From contig CAAENX010000005.1 of NCBI GenBank assembly GCA_900757495.1, positions 1-64,000 of the forward strand: a DNA stretch of 64,000 nucleotides, in the 5' to 3' direction. The first letter of the stretch is position 1; every line of letters begins with the position of its first letter. This document shows, in pieces, positions 50,658 to 59,518 of this stretch. The translations under genes were made by a program, and so were the position numbers. This stretch comes from an uncultured Collinsella sp. (GTDB lineage Bacteria; Actinomycetota; Coriobacteriia; Coriobacteriales; Coriobacteriaceae). Under the pieces are notes generated by a model that was not told the origin of the DNA, did not search any database, and saw only the letters and a list, made by a program, of their open reading frames with translations.

Positions 50658-50987
50658 TTAGGAGAAGCCGGGAACGTCGCTGAAGGGGATTTGAGGCATA
50701 AAGAGAACGATGACGGCCATAATTCCCCAGTAGATTTGCAGAGGTAGCGGAGCCGATATCAGGGCATTAAAGAAGGACAAACCCTTTTTGCTTCCATATA
50801 GCTGGACCGAGCTGAGAAGAGCAATTCCAAAAGAGATGGCGCTCGGCCAGCATGCTTTGACAATGAGGCTAAGGAAATAGCATATTAATGTTATCGCTAT
50901 GCACCCAATGCCCCAGAGCCACTTCTTGTTGAGGAAATACTGGATGCCCCATACACCAATTACGGGGGCAATGATGACTGGCAACAT
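50658..50987 (-). CDS. Small four-helix membrane protein
   Basis: A protein of 109 residues with about four hydrophobic segments (MLPVIIAPVIGVWGIQYFL, WGIGCIAITLICYFLSLIV, AISFGIALLSSVQLY, and IYWGIMAVIVLFMP). I do not recognise the family. It is the last gene of a three-gene AT-richer cassette: thioredoxin-like, secreted protein, membrane protein. Its size and place suit an immunity or export partner of the secreted protein, but this is inference. AGGATAC precedes the ATG. It starts 9 nt after the preceding gene ends. Confidence 0.65.
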   Translation of the reverse strand: MLPVIIAPVIGVWGIQYFLNKKWLWGIGCIAITLICYFLSLIVKACWPSAISFGIALLSSVQLYGSKKGLSFFNALISAPLPLQIYWGIMAVIVLFMPQIPFSDVPGFS

Positions 50988-50996
50988 AGCCGTATC

Positions 50997-51494
50997 CTAA
51001 CTATTTATACAACGAATGTATTCTCCGGAGTTGGGGGGATAGACGCTGCAAGGTAGACGGTACGCGTTGCCTGCGGGTACGGGGTGTCCAAGGAGTTGCT
51101 TTGCTGCATACTCAGGCCAAGTACCTCCGGTTTTGCTTATGATTTTCTTAATCAGTCCGTCGATTACAAGCCCCGTTACATAGCCGATGAGTTCTTTTCC
51201 AATAAAAATGGCAATTTTGACGATCCATTCTTTAGCGCCGCGTGTGGCAGTTGCTAAATCATCCAAAGACAGGGTCTGGAATCGATCGATAATTTGGACA
51301 TCTCCGTTTTCATCTAGTGCGTATGTCGTCCATCCTGTGCCGGACTCATTGACAGCTTCAATGTACTCTTCGGCAGAAGGGAACTCTACTTCAAGAGGTT
51401 GCGCCTTAGATTGCTTTGGTGAAATGGCAATTGAGCAAAGCGCAACTGCGCTTGCGATGAATGACTTACGGCTTACGGGAACGTTGCGTAGCAT
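50997..51494 (-). CDS. Secreted protein with hydrophobic helix and C-terminal cysteine pair
   Basis: A protein of 165 residues with signal peptide VSRKSFIASAVALCSIAISPKQSKA; SRKSF is Tat-like but weak. The mature part is acidic, then holds a strongly hydrophobic amphipathic region WIVKIAIFIGKELIGYVTGL-VIDGLIKKIISKTGG (about 100-134), and ends LPCSVYPPNSGEYIRCINS with two Cys that could form a disulfide. I do not recognise a family. A thioredoxin-like protein is encoded upstream, which would fit disulfide formation. A bacteriocin-like or membrane-active secreted protein is possible; there is no direct evidence. ATG 51494 follows AGGAGG. Confidence 0.68.
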   Translation of the reverse strand: MLRNVPVSRKSFIASAVALCSIAISPKQSKAQPLEVEFPSAEEYIEAVNESGTGWTTYALDENGDVQIIDRFQTLSLDDLATATRGAKEWIVKIAIFIGKELIGYVTGLVIDGLIKKIISKTGGTWPEYAAKQLLGHPVPAGNAYRLPCSVYPPNSGEYIRCINS

Positions 51495-51511
51495 GTGTAT
51501 CCTCCTGACAT

Positions 51512-51946
51512 TTAGCTTGACATTGCTGTGTTGTTCAGATTCAGCCTCCAATCCGTGAAACGCATTTCAAACGAATCAAGCGTGGAAAGGTCGAACTCGG
51601 ACGCTATCTTTCCTTCAGAGATGGCAAAAATTGAAGGATAAAACTCGAATGACGGCAGAAGCGCCTTAAGTGTTTCCCTATCAACTTCCTTTTGGCTCTT
51701 AGGGACAACGAGGATCTCGATGTCGTTCTTGAGACTCGGCGAAAGCGAGCGCTCTGCCGCACGGAGTTCTTCACAGGCCGGGCAGCCCTCCAGCTCAATT
51801 TGCACGATAAAAGATTCGCCTTTGCTTAATTTCGATCGAAATTCGGGCAATGAGATATTGATTGGATCGGAATTGGTTCGTACTGACGAGAAGAGGGCGA
51901 AAAGGGACAGCGATAAGATAAGGATAAGGACGGTTTGCTTTCTCAT
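51512..51946 (-). CDS. Membrane-anchored thioredoxin-like protein
   Basis: A protein of 144 residues. An N-terminal anchor (about 4-20; TVLILILSLSLFALFSS) is followed by a thioredoxin-like domain with a CPAC active site in QIELEGCPACEELRAAERSL. This resembles bacteriocin accessory disulfide enzymes (PedC/Bta type) in size and placement, although those are not clearly related by sequence. GGAGG precedes the ATG at 4 nt. It begins the three-gene cassette and is 17 nt from the secreted-protein gene, so co-transcription is likely. Confidence 0.78.
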   Translation of the reverse strand: MRKQTVLILILSLSLFALFSSVRTNSDPINISLPEFRSKLSKGESFIVQIELEGCPACEELRAAERSLSPSLKNDIEILVVPKSQKEVDRETLKALLPSFEFYPSIFAISEGKIASEFDLSTLDSFEMRFTDWRLNLNNTAMSS

Positions 51947-52107
51947 GGGTCCTCCAAACTCTATAAAGTCAAATTAATTTATATAAAACATTAAATAAAG
52001 ATTCTTTAAAATGAACGGTATCGATTTGCCGGTAAATGGTTTTGAGCGAGAGCGGTTGGATTGAAAAGTACAATGAACGCAGGGAAATAAGGAAAAAAGG
52101 AGGAGAA

Positions 52108-52596
52108 ATGAAAGATCGCGATATACATCTGCGGTTGACGACGAGTTTTCTGACAATCTTCTGTATCGCCCTGGCGGTTCAAGCGCTATGTTGCGTGGTG
52201 TTGTTCGTTCATCTTGCGAACCTGTTGCTCATCGAGGGTATCTCTGCGGTGAGCGGCGGATTTCTGCTCTTGTTTATGGTTAGCACGCTTTGCGACGCTG
52301 CAACGTTTCTTCTGTTTACGATTCTGACGGCGAAAGTCAGGCATGAGGGTCGTCCTTTTGGTAAGTGGCAGACCAGGATTTTGGTCGCGGCTGGCCTCCT
52401 GATGTCGGTAAAAGCCGTCATCAGCATCATATGGCCGACGATTCAATTGCCATACAGCAATGTTCTTGGAACGGCTGAGCCCGTGTTTCCCGAGTTTGAT
52501 TTTCAATCGCTTTCTTACGGACTCGTTTTCTTTGCGTTGGCGGGGGTCTTTGAATACGGTAGGGTATTGCAGGAAGATGCAGACGAGATTCTCTAG
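52108..52596 (+). CDS. DUF2975-family membrane protein
   Basis: A four-helix membrane protein of 162 residues; helices near 14-38, 42-65, 86-104 and 135-152. The layout and the small HTH gene next to it match the DUF2975 (YoaS) plus YozG-type pair found in many Gram-positives, proposed to be a membrane regulator pair. ATG 52108 follows AAGGAGGAG. It diverges from the thioredoxin-like gene across an AT-rich 160-bp region that should hold both promoters. Confidence 0.72.
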   Translation: MKDRDIHLRLTTSFLTIFCIALAVQALCCVVLFVHLANLLLIEGISAVSGGFLLLFMVSTLCDAATFLLFTILTAKVRHEGRPFGKWQTRILVAAGLLMSVKAVISIIWPTIQLPYSNVLGTAEPVFPEFDFQSLSYGLVFFALAGVFEYGRVLQEDADEIL

Positions 52597-52607
52597 GGGG
52601 TGGCACG

Positions 52608-52859
52608 GTGCCGATTGTTATGCGTCTTGACCGCGTGATGGCGGACCGTAAAATCTCGTCGCAGGAACTTGCCGAAATCATTGGAATATCGCCTGTTAAT
52701 CTGTCTCGAATTAAAACGGGAAGACTCAAGGGGATCCGCTTTTCTACACTTCAAGCAATGTGCGAGGCGCTTCATTGCAAGCCCGGCGACATCATCGATT
52801 GGATGGATGATGACGAGTACGCCGCAGCATTTGGTAAGTCGGACGGAACAATGCGTTAA
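52608..52859 (+). CDS. Cro/CI-type HTH regulator (YozG-like)
   Basis: A DNA-binding protein of 83 residues. The helix-turn-helix is ISSQELAEIIGISPVNLSRIKTGRLKGIRFSTLQAMCEALHCKPGDII, typical of the XRE family paired with DUF2975. The GTG at 52608 has AGGGGGTGG 5 nt upstream; it begins 11 nt after the DUF2975 stop. A target is not known; the divergent thioredoxin cassette promoter is a candidate. Confidence 0.85.
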   Translation: MPIVMRLDRVMADRKISSQELAEIIGISPVNLSRIKTGRLKGIRFSTLQAMCEALHCKPGDIIDWMDDDEYAAAFGKSDGTMR

Positions 52860-52900
52860 AATACCTGCTCAGTTGTGTGGTTTGGTGCTGGGAGGCGTTT

Positions 52901-54085
52901 GTGGGCAAGGCTAAGGCTAAGGCGAAGAAAAAGACGACGGGGGCGCGGGCTAAGCGCGATCGTCGTCGGAAGCTTGCGACCGAGGCTCCCGCATCTGCTG
53001 AGGAACTGCTGGCAAGCGTGCCGGGACTCGATGCGCTGCAGGACGTTCCGGCGTTCGACGACCTGCCGATCGATGGTGCTCAGCAAGCGGCATTTGACGA
53101 CTTTTGCGCCCAGGCCGAGGAGCCCGAGCAGATGCAACTTGGTGCCGTGGTGCGCCTGGACCGCGGGTTTCCGCTGGTGGCGACTGCCGACGACATCTTT
53201 CGTGCCGAGCATGCCGTGGGGTTTGCCAAGTCGCGTGGCGAGGATGAGGTTCTGCTTCCCGCCGTGGGCGACCGTGTGGCGGTGCGCCGCGCTCCCGGGC
53301 ACGATATGGGCGTGATTGAGTGCGTGCTGCCGCGCCGCACGAGCTTTGAGCGTTGGCGCGGCCGTGCCCGCGGAGAGCGCCAGGTGCTTTGCTCCAACGT
53401 GGATAGCGTGCTAATCGTGCAGGCGCTCGGTGCCGGTGAGGTGCTGCTCGACCGCGTGGCGCGCTCGCTGGTGTTGGCGCTCGACTGCGATGCCGAACCG
53501 GTGGTGGTGCTCACCAAAGCTGACCGCTGCGATGCCGAGGAGCTCGAGCGCGATCTGGACCGCGTGCGCCGCCTGGTGGGTCCGGACGTGCGCGTGATCG
53601 TGACGTCCTCTGCCGAGGGCCGCGGCTTGGACGAGGTCCGTGCCTGCGTGCCTGCCGGGAGCTGCGCCATGATTCTGGGCGAGTCGGGTGCCGGCAAGTC
53701 GACGCTGCTCAATGCACTGCTGGGCCACGATACGTTGGCGACCGGCGGTGTGCGCGAACGCGACGACCAGGGCCGTCACACTACCGTCGCGCGCGTGATG
53801 GTGGCGCTGCCGGGCGACGCCGGCGTGATCGCCGATGCCCCGGGCCTGCGCAGTCTACCGCTCGTGGGTCACGAGCGGGGTCTGGCGCGCGCCTTCCCCG
53901 AGATTGTCGAGGCATCGCGCGCGTGCCGGTTTGGCGATTGCACACATACCCATGAGCCGGGCTGCGCCGTTCGCGAGGCCGAGGACGCCGGGCAGATCGA
54001 CAGCCTGCGTCTGGAAACGTTCCAAAACCTGGCGTCATCCATGCGCGTGAGCGCTCAAATGCTCGATCCCGATGTTCATCTGTAA
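52901..54085 (+). CDS. rsgA: Ribosome small subunit-dependent GTPase RsgA
   Basis: A circularly permuted GTPase of 394 residues that helps mature the 30S subunit. After a basic N-terminal stretch (KAKAKAKKKTTGARAKRDRRRK) and OB domain, the G motifs occur in the order G4 (VLTKADR), G1 (GESGAGKSTLLNALLG), G3 (DAPGLRS). The C-terminal zinc site has CRFGDCTHTHEPGCAV. GTG 52901 has GGAGG 5 nt upstream; earlier readings lack one. Confidence 0.95.
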   Translation: MGKAKAKAKKKTTGARAKRDRRRKLATEAPASAEELLASVPGLDALQDVPAFDDLPIDGAQQAAFDDFCAQAEEPEQMQLGAVVRLDRGFPLVATADDIFRAEHAVGFAKSRGEDEVLLPAVGDRVAVRRAPGHDMGVIECVLPRRTSFERWRGRARGERQVLCSNVDSVLIVQALGAGEVLLDRVARSLVLALDCDAEPVVVLTKADRCDAEELERDLDRVRRLVGPDVRVIVTSSAEGRGLDEVRACVPAGSCAMILGESGAGKSTLLNALLGHDTLATGGVRERDDQGRHTTVARVMVALPGDAGVIADAPGLRSLPLVGHERGLARAFPEIVEASRACRFGDCTHTHEPGCAVREAEDAGQIDSLRLETFQNLASSMRVSAQMLDPDVHL

Positions 54086-54102
54086 TTGATTTTTCCTATG
54101 AC

Positions 54103-54137
54103 AGCCGTCTCCCAACTGTTCGGAAGACGGCTTTTTT
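54103..54137 (+). terminator. Intrinsic terminator of rsgA
   Basis: AGCCGTCT (54103-54110) pairs with AGACGGCT (54125-54132), followed by six T. Confidence 0.85.
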
Positions 54138-54175
54138 GCTGCGGAAAAGCCTCGAAACATGCAGTTTGCTGACGT

Positions 54176-54227
54176 GCTGACCAAAACCTTGCCACGAGCT
54201 TGACGGGCTGGTCAGCTTTTGGTCAGC
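54176..54227. repeat. GCTGACCAAAA palindrome, REP-like
   Basis: GCTGACCAAAA (54176-54186) and TTTTGGTCAGC (54217-54227) are perfect 11-bp arms around CCTTGCCACGAGCTTGACGG, sharing sequence with the element at 31324-31359. It lies between rsgA and the Tad operon. The last 110 nt before the first tad gene show no clear promoter. Confidence 0.55.
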
Positions 54228-54337
54228 GATTGGTTTGACATCGAAAACCAAGATCGCGATTGCGCCGCTTTGCACTCTGACCGCCCAGACAATGGTGGTA
54301 CGGGCATTCGCCCGGCACTGCCATGAGAGGAGCGGCC

Positions 54338-54997
54338 GTGAACAAGAGCAAGCGCATCGCCATCAGTCTGGTCGCGGGCGTGCTCGCTGCTCTGCTCTGC
54401 ATGGTTTACGGCTCGTCGATCCGCTCGCAAGCCGAACAGGTCCAGGCTGAGACCTTGGCCAAGTACGGTGGCGATCGCGTCGAGGTGTGCGTCGCGGCGC
54501 GCGATATCGATGTGGGCGAGACCCTCGATGAGACCAATGTCATAACCCAGGAATGGCTGACGAGCCTGCTGCCGCGTGATGCGGCGACCGAGCTGCGCCA
54601 GGTGCGCGGCGACGTGACGACTTCGCGTATTCCCAAAAACGCCGTGATCTGCAATGTCTACACCAAGGCCGAGAGCCACAAGCTCGAGGTGCCTAAGGGC
54701 AAGGTCGCCGTTTCGGTGGCGGTCGATGCCGAGCACTCGGTCGGCGGCGCCACGGGCGTGGGTAGCTATGTGGACGTGTACGTGCAAAAAGATGGCGTGA
54801 CCGATCGTTTGTGCGGCGCGTACGTGATCGATACCAGCGAAGATGCCGGCACCACGCGTGAAGGCAAGATCGAGTGGGTGACGCTGGCAGCAGACCCCGA
54901 AGATGTCAAGGAATTGCTGGGAGCCTCGGGAAAGGGAACGGTCAGCTTGACGATTCCCGCCACGGTGCGCGGCAAAAAGAGCGGAGGCGACGAGTGA
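54338..54997 (+). CDS. cpaB: Flp pilus assembly protein CpaB/RcpC-like (SAF domain)
   Basis: A protein of 219 residues. An N-terminal helix (about 7-27; AISLVAGVLAALLCMVYG) anchors it in the membrane, then comes a SAF-type domain (about 50-115; CVAARDIDVGETLDETNV, SRIPKNAVI) and an RcpC-like region (about 125-210; VAVSVAVDAEHSVGGATGVGSYVDVYV). CpaB/RcpC is a periplasmic or extracytoplasmic part of the Tad machine. GTG 54338 has GAGAGGAG 5 nt upstream. It opens the Tad operon and shares one base with the next gene. Confidence 0.87.
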   Translation: MNKSKRIAISLVAGVLAALLCMVYGSSIRSQAEQVQAETLAKYGGDRVEVCVAARDIDVGETLDETNVITQEWLTSLLPRDAATELRQVRGDVTTSRIPKNAVICNVYTKAESHKLEVPKGKVAVSVAVDAEHSVGGATGVGSYVDVYVQKDGVTDRLCGAYVIDTSEDAGTTREGKIEWVTLAADPEDVKELLGASGKGTVSLTIPATVRGKKSGGDE

Positions 54998-56646
54998 TGA
55001 AGGCGATCTGGCTTGCGTGCTGCGCATGCGGCGATTACGGGCTGCTACAGCAGGAAGTCGAGGGTCGCGATGTGGGCGCGCAGGTGCTTCGCGTGGGCGA
55101 CCTGGACGGGCTGGTATCCATGGCGCGGGCGTTTCCGTCGCGTCGCGGTGCCGCCATCATCGCGGCGTCTCTGTTCGATACCGAAGACGTGCGGAAGACC
55201 GTTGCGCGCCTGACGGCCGAGGGCCGCGTGAGTCGTGTCGTCGTGTTGATCGAGACACTCGACCCGTCGGATATCGAAGGGCTGTTTCGCGCGGGGGCGA
55301 CCGAGGTCATCGCTGCGCACAGTTTGTGCGGCAACGGGCGCGCGGGTGAGGGAACGGTTGATTCCGATTGGCGCATGACGATTGAGCCCGATGCTTTTGT
55401 TGATAGGGAACCCGGGGCGCCTCGCGCTACAAGAGGCCCGCGTGTTGATGAATATGGAAAAGCGGAAGCCGAGCATGGTCGGCGCCCCCGGGACCCCCTT
55501 GCATACGATGACGCTGGAGGGCCGGTGCCGTATGGCGATGACGTTCTGGCTGAAGATATGGGATACGTGCACGGCGTAAATCTGGCCGATGAGCTCGACG
55601 AGGTCGAGGGTTTTGCCGGGGCTGGCGAGCCGTGTGCCGCTGCGTCTTTGGCTTCGGAGCCGCAGCCCGGACAGCCTGCCGTGCCGGCTTGGGCTCAGCG
55701 CGTGACCGCGGCGGGGGAGACGGGGATGCTGTCGCCCGCGTCCGTGTCGCCGGTTCCTGCACCGTCAGCCCCCGTGCTGTCGGCGGACGCTTCGATTTCG
55801 TCGCGTCGGGCACCGGTCGTCTGCGCCGTTTCGGGTTCGGGCGGTTGCGGCAAGTCGACGATCGTTGCCACCATGGCGCATGCGGCGTCGCTGTTGGGTT
55901 TGCGTGCCGCTGTGCTCGACTTGGACCTCATGTTTGGAAACCTATACGATCTGCTGGGTGTCGATGTCCCGCACGATATGGCGACGCTTATCGAGCCGTC
56001 GGCGGCGGGCGCACTTGCCGAGCCGGATATCGTTGCCGCATCGATGCGCGTCGCCCCGGGCGTCACGCTTTGGGGACCTGTCGCGGCCCCCGAGAAGGCC
56101 GAGCTCATGGCACGTCCGGTGGAGCTATTGCTCGATGTTCTGCGTCGCGAATCCGATGTGGTCTTTGTCGACACCTCGGTCTTTTGGGGTGATGCCGTGG
56201 CCGCCGCGGTGGCGGCGAGCGACCGTTGCCTGGTCGTAGGCGATGCGGCGGTATCGTCCGCGACATCCGCCTCACGCGTCATTGAGCTGGCGAGCCGTGT
56301 GGGCGTGCCACGCACGCGCATGAGCGCCGTGTTCAACCGGTTTGGTGCGCGCGGTGCCGACGAGGACGTCGCCATGCGCTTTGAGATCGCCTGCGCATTG
56401 AGCTCCAAGATCCGCATTGCCGATGGCGGTCAGGACTTGGCCGCGCTCATGGCATTCGGTCGTGCCGACGAGGCGGTGGGTCAGACGAGCGCTTTTGCGA
56501 CCAGCGTGCGCGAGGCCACGCGCGAGATGCTCGTGGAGTTGGGCTGCGCCGTCGGTCCCTGGAGCGATATGGTCGCCGACCGCGCGACCCGCACCGAGCG
56601 CCCGCGCATCCGTCTTCCCTGGTCGCGTGAGGGTGATTCGCGATGA
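54997..56646 (+). CDS. TadZ/CpaE-like ParA/MinD ATPase
   Basis: A localisation ATPase of 549 residues. An N-terminal receiver-like section (about 1-110; GLVSMARAFPSRRGAAIIAASLF) precedes a Pro/Ala-rich acidic linker (about 125-275), then a MinD-type ATPase with deviant Walker A VSGSGGCGKST (Lys286) and switch DLDLMFGNLYDLLG. TadZ directs the pilus apparatus to its site. The linker is longer than in typical CpaE. Starts in the previous stop codon. Confidence 0.87.
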   Translation: MKAIWLACCACGDYGLLQQEVEGRDVGAQVLRVGDLDGLVSMARAFPSRRGAAIIAASLFDTEDVRKTVARLTAEGRVSRVVVLIETLDPSDIEGLFRAGATEVIAAHSLCGNGRAGEGTVDSDWRMTIEPDAFVDREPGAPRATRGPRVDEYGKAEAEHGRRPRDPLAYDDAGGPVPYGDDVLAEDMGYVHGVNLADELDEVEGFAGAGEPCAAASLASEPQPGQPAVPAWAQRVTAAGETGMLSPASVSPVPAPSAPVLSADASISSRRAPVVCAVSGSGGCGKSTIVATMAHAASLLGLRAAVLDLDLMFGNLYDLLGVDVPHDMATLIEPSAAGALAEPDIVAASMRVAPGVTLWGPVAAPEKAELMARPVELLLDVLRRESDVVFVDTSVFWGDAVAAAVAASDRCLVVGDAAVSSATSASRVIELASRVGVPRTRMSAVFNRFGARGADEDVAMRFEIACALSSKIRIADGGQDLAALMAFGRADEAVGQTSAFATSVREATREMLVELGCAVGPWSDMVADRATRTERPRIRLPWSREGDSR

Positions 56647-57971
56647 GTCTGCAGACGAGGATTAAAGCCGCTGGCGCGGCCGCCGCGGCTGTCCCCGTTG
56701 ATGCGGGGCGCCACCGTGCCGTTAAACGCCGCACCAAGCGTGCGGTGATGGACCGCATGGGCTACGACGAGGTGGCGCGCATCAGCGCCTACGTCGATTC
56801 GGCCCTTGCCCGCTCTGAGCTACGTCCGGCGGTGGAAGCGGCGCTCAACGTGGAAGAGCCGACCGACTTGGCGGCACCTGAGCGTGAGACCATCATCGAC
56901 GAGATCCTAGATGACGTGGTGGGCCTGGGACCGCTGCAGCCGCTCATCGAGGACGACACCGTTACCGAAATCATGATCAACGGCTGTCGTTCTGCCTTTT
57001 TTGAGCGCAGTGGCGTTTTGTATCCCATCGAGCACGCGTTTGAGGACGATGAGCAGATCCGTGTGCTCATCGACCGCATCATCTCGCCGCTCGGCCGTCG
57101 TATCGACGAGCGTAGCCCCATCGTCAACGCCCGCCTCAAGACGGGTTATCGCGTCAACGCGGTGATTCCGCCCGTGGCGATCGACGGGCCAATCCTCACC
57201 ATCCGTAAGTTCTCGGACCGTATCTGTTCGTTGGACGAGCTTGTGGGGTTGGGGTCACTGCCGCTTTGGTATGCGCAGCTGCTGTCGTGCGCGGTGTCGT
57301 TGCGGCAGGACTTGGCGGTTGCGGGAGGCACGGGGTCGGGCAAGACCACGCTGCTCAACGCACTGTCGTGCGAGATTTCCACCGGCGAGCGCATCGTGAC
57401 GATCGAGGATTCCGCCGAGCTCAAGTTTGCACATCACCCACACGTCGTTCGTCTGGAGGCGCGTGAGGCGTCAATCGAGGGCGAGGGTGCGGTGACGATT
57501 CGCGACCTGGTGACCAATGCTCTGCGCATGCGCCCCGATCGCATCGTCGTGGGCGAGGTGCGCGGTGCCGAGTGCTGCGACATGCTGCAGGCCATGAACA
57601 CGGGCCACGACGGTTCGCTCACCACACTCCATGCGGGTACCGAGCAGGAGACCGTGGTTCGCCTGACGCTGCTTGCGCGCTACGGCATCGATTTGCCGAG
57701 TGAGCTTATCGAAGAGCAGATCGCCATGGCGCTCGACGGTATCGTGATGTCCGAGCGCCATGCAGATGGCAGGCGCTTTGTGGCCTCATATTCTGGGGTT
57801 CACCGCGGCGCGTCGGGTGGTGTTGAGCTCGAACGCTACGTGACGTTCGATGCCGCCGAACGTACCTGGTCGCTCGACCGCGAGCCGCCGTTTATTGCGG
57901 AGGGCTTGCGGTCGGGAACGCTCACGCAAGAGGAGGTGGACGAATGGAGATCGCTATGCCCCTCGTCGTAG
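56643..57971 (+). CDS. tadA: Tad secretion ATPase TadA/CpaF
   Basis: A cytoplasmic type II/IV secretion ATPase of 442 residues that powers pilus assembly. Walker A is AGGTGSGKTTLLNAL with Lys234; the Asp box TGERIVTIEDSAELKF, Walker B DRIVVGEVRGAE, and His box MNTGHDGSLTTLHAG all match CpaF. N-terminal helical domain (about 30-130) with ILDDVVGLGPLQPLIEDDTVTEIM. It overlaps the upstream gene by 4 nt and the next by 28 nt. Confidence 0.95.
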   Translation: MSLQTRIKAAGAAAAAVPVDAGRHRAVKRRTKRAVMDRMGYDEVARISAYVDSALARSELRPAVEAALNVEEPTDLAAPERETIIDEILDDVVGLGPLQPLIEDDTVTEIMINGCRSAFFERSGVLYPIEHAFEDDEQIRVLIDRIISPLGRRIDERSPIVNARLKTGYRVNAVIPPVAIDGPILTIRKFSDRICSLDELVGLGSLPLWYAQLLSCAVSLRQDLAVAGGTGSGKTTLLNALSCEISTGERIVTIEDSAELKFAHHPHVVRLEAREASIEGEGAVTIRDLVTNALRMRPDRIVVGEVRGAECCDMLQAMNTGHDGSLTTLHAGTEQETVVRLTLLARYGIDLPSELIEEQIAMALDGIVMSERHADGRRFVASYSGVHRGASGGVELERYVTFDAAERTWSLDREPPFIAEGLRSGTLTQEEVDEWRSLCPSS

Positions 57972-58870
57972 GGGGTTTGGCGGGGCTTTCTGTCGCGACG
58001 GCGTGTGGGGCAGAGCCTCGTGTGCCGCGGATGCCGCCGGCGGAGCTGGCGCGCCAGACGCTCGAATCGATGGCGGAGAAGTTGCCGCGTGAGTTGGCGG
58101 AAAACGACCCGCTGACAAAGATTGCCCGCTCGTGGGCGTCGCTGATCCCCGCAGATCGCCTTGGGCTTGCTATTGAGGATAACGCGGCTCGTCTGGCATA
58201 TCTGCTGCTGTCGAGCGGTATCTGCAGCGTTTTGATGGCCGTTGCGTCGTTGTCGCCCATCGGCTTTGTCTTGGGGCTGGTGGCGCCGTTTGGCGTGGGT
58301 GCCGCGCGTGACGCCTTCGATCGCCGACGCGAACAGCATGATGTGGAAGAGGTTATGCCCGAGGCGTTCACAGCGTTATCCATGTCACTTGCCTCGGGGC
58401 ATTCGCTGGCACAGGGCATGCGCTTTGTGGGCGCCCATGCGCAAGAGCCGGTGCATACCGAGTTTTTGCGGGTGGCGGCGGCAATCGATTGCGGTATCTC
58501 GGCGACCGACGCACTCGATGACCTACTCGTTCGCATCGATGCCCCCGGCCTTTCGCTTGTCACCTTGGCGCTCAAAGTATCGCAGCGTACCGGGGCTCCG
58601 CTTGCCGGCTTGCTGTCCGAGGCGTCGAGCATGGTGGGCGAGCGCATTGAGCTCAAACGCCGTCTGGACGTTAAGACGTCACAGGCGCGCATGTCGGCAC
58701 ACATGGTCGCGGCGATGCCGGCGGGCATGTGCGCGGTACTGGCTTTGCTTTCGGCAGACTTTCGCCGCGGTCTTGCGACACCGGCTGGTGCGGGCGCCGT
58801 GGTGCTGGGACTTGCCCTCAACGTCGTTGCCCTGGTAGTTATCCGGCGCATTATGCGGGTGGAGTTATGA
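57944..58870 (+). CDS. tadB: Tad inner-membrane platform protein TadB
   Basis: A membrane protein of 308 residues with a GspF-like domain (about 120-290; the MPEAFTALSMSLASGHSLAQGM motif is typical) and helices near 85-105, 255-275 and 285-303. It forms the pilus assembly platform with TadC. ATG 57944 follows GAGGAGG inside the tadA end. Confidence 0.9.
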   Translation: MEIAMPLVVGGLAGLSVATACGAEPRVPRMPPAELARQTLESMAEKLPRELAENDPLTKIARSWASLIPADRLGLAIEDNAARLAYLLLSSGICSVLMAVASLSPIGFVLGLVAPFGVGAARDAFDRRREQHDVEEVMPEAFTALSMSLASGHSLAQGMRFVGAHAQEPVHTEFLRVAAAIDCGISATDALDDLLVRIDAPGLSLVTLALKVSQRTGAPLAGLLSEASSMVGERIELKRRLDVKTSQARMSAHMVAAMPAGMCAVLALLSADFRRGLATPAGAGAVVLGLALNVVALVVIRRIMRVEL

Positions 58871-59508
58871 GCGCCCTAGTCGGGGTCGCGGCTTGTCTGT
58901 GTGCCCTGAGCGTATTTGTCGCGACAGGTTTGGAGCGTGCGGATGCTCGCAAGATTGCAGAGACGTGCAAGCGTGAGGTGGTGCTGGTCATTGCTGCGGG
59001 CTGCTCGGTGATTGATGCCCTGACCGCGCGAGTGAAGGGCGCGATTGGGGCGAGCGGCCCGGCGCGGGTGTCGCTCGGTGAGGTGTCCGAGATGATCGAC
59101 GTGGTGCGCCTGGGGCTCTCTGCCGGCCTTTCGTTTGACGCGGCGCTCGAGATTTTCTGCGCCAATCGTCGGTCGGTGCTGGCCGTCCGTCTTGAGCGAG
59201 CCTGCATGGCGTGGCAGGTGGGCGTGGGGACGCGCGAGGCCGAGCTGTTGGCCGCCGCGCGTGATTTGGACGTGAGGGCGCTCGAGACCTTTGCCATCAC
59301 GGTGGGGCAGGCGCTTGCCCTGGGCGCTCCGCTAGCCGAGACGCTGGCTGCTCAAAGTCGCGAGATCCGTGCGGCCCATCGCGCCGCAGTCGAGCGCGAG
59401 ATCGAGCGCGCACCGGTCAAGTTGCTGATTCCCACCGGCACGCTCATCTTGCCGGCGTTGCTTCTGTCCATATTGGGCCCGCTGCTGGGAGCAGGCGGGA
59501 TGATGTAG
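58867..59508 (+). CDS. tadC: Tad inner-membrane platform protein TadC
   Basis: A membrane protein of 213 residues with a GspF-like motif LRLGLSAGLSFDAALEIF-type (VVRLGLSAGLSFDAALEIF) and a C-terminal helix (LLIPTGTLILPALLLSILGPLL). It is shorter than typical TadC (about 300). It overlaps tadB by 4 nt and is followed 10 nt later by the pilin gene. Confidence 0.88.
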   Translation: MSALVGVAACLCALSVFVATGLERADARKIAETCKREVVLVIAAGCSVIDALTARVKGAIGASGPARVSLGEVSEMIDVVRLGLSAGLSFDAALEIFCANRRSVLAVRLERACMAWQVGVGTREAELLAAARDLDVRALETFAITVGQALALGAPLAETLAAQSREIRAAHRAAVEREIERAPVKLLIPTGTLILPALLLSILGPLLGAGGMM

Positions 59509-59518
59509 GGAGGAATAT

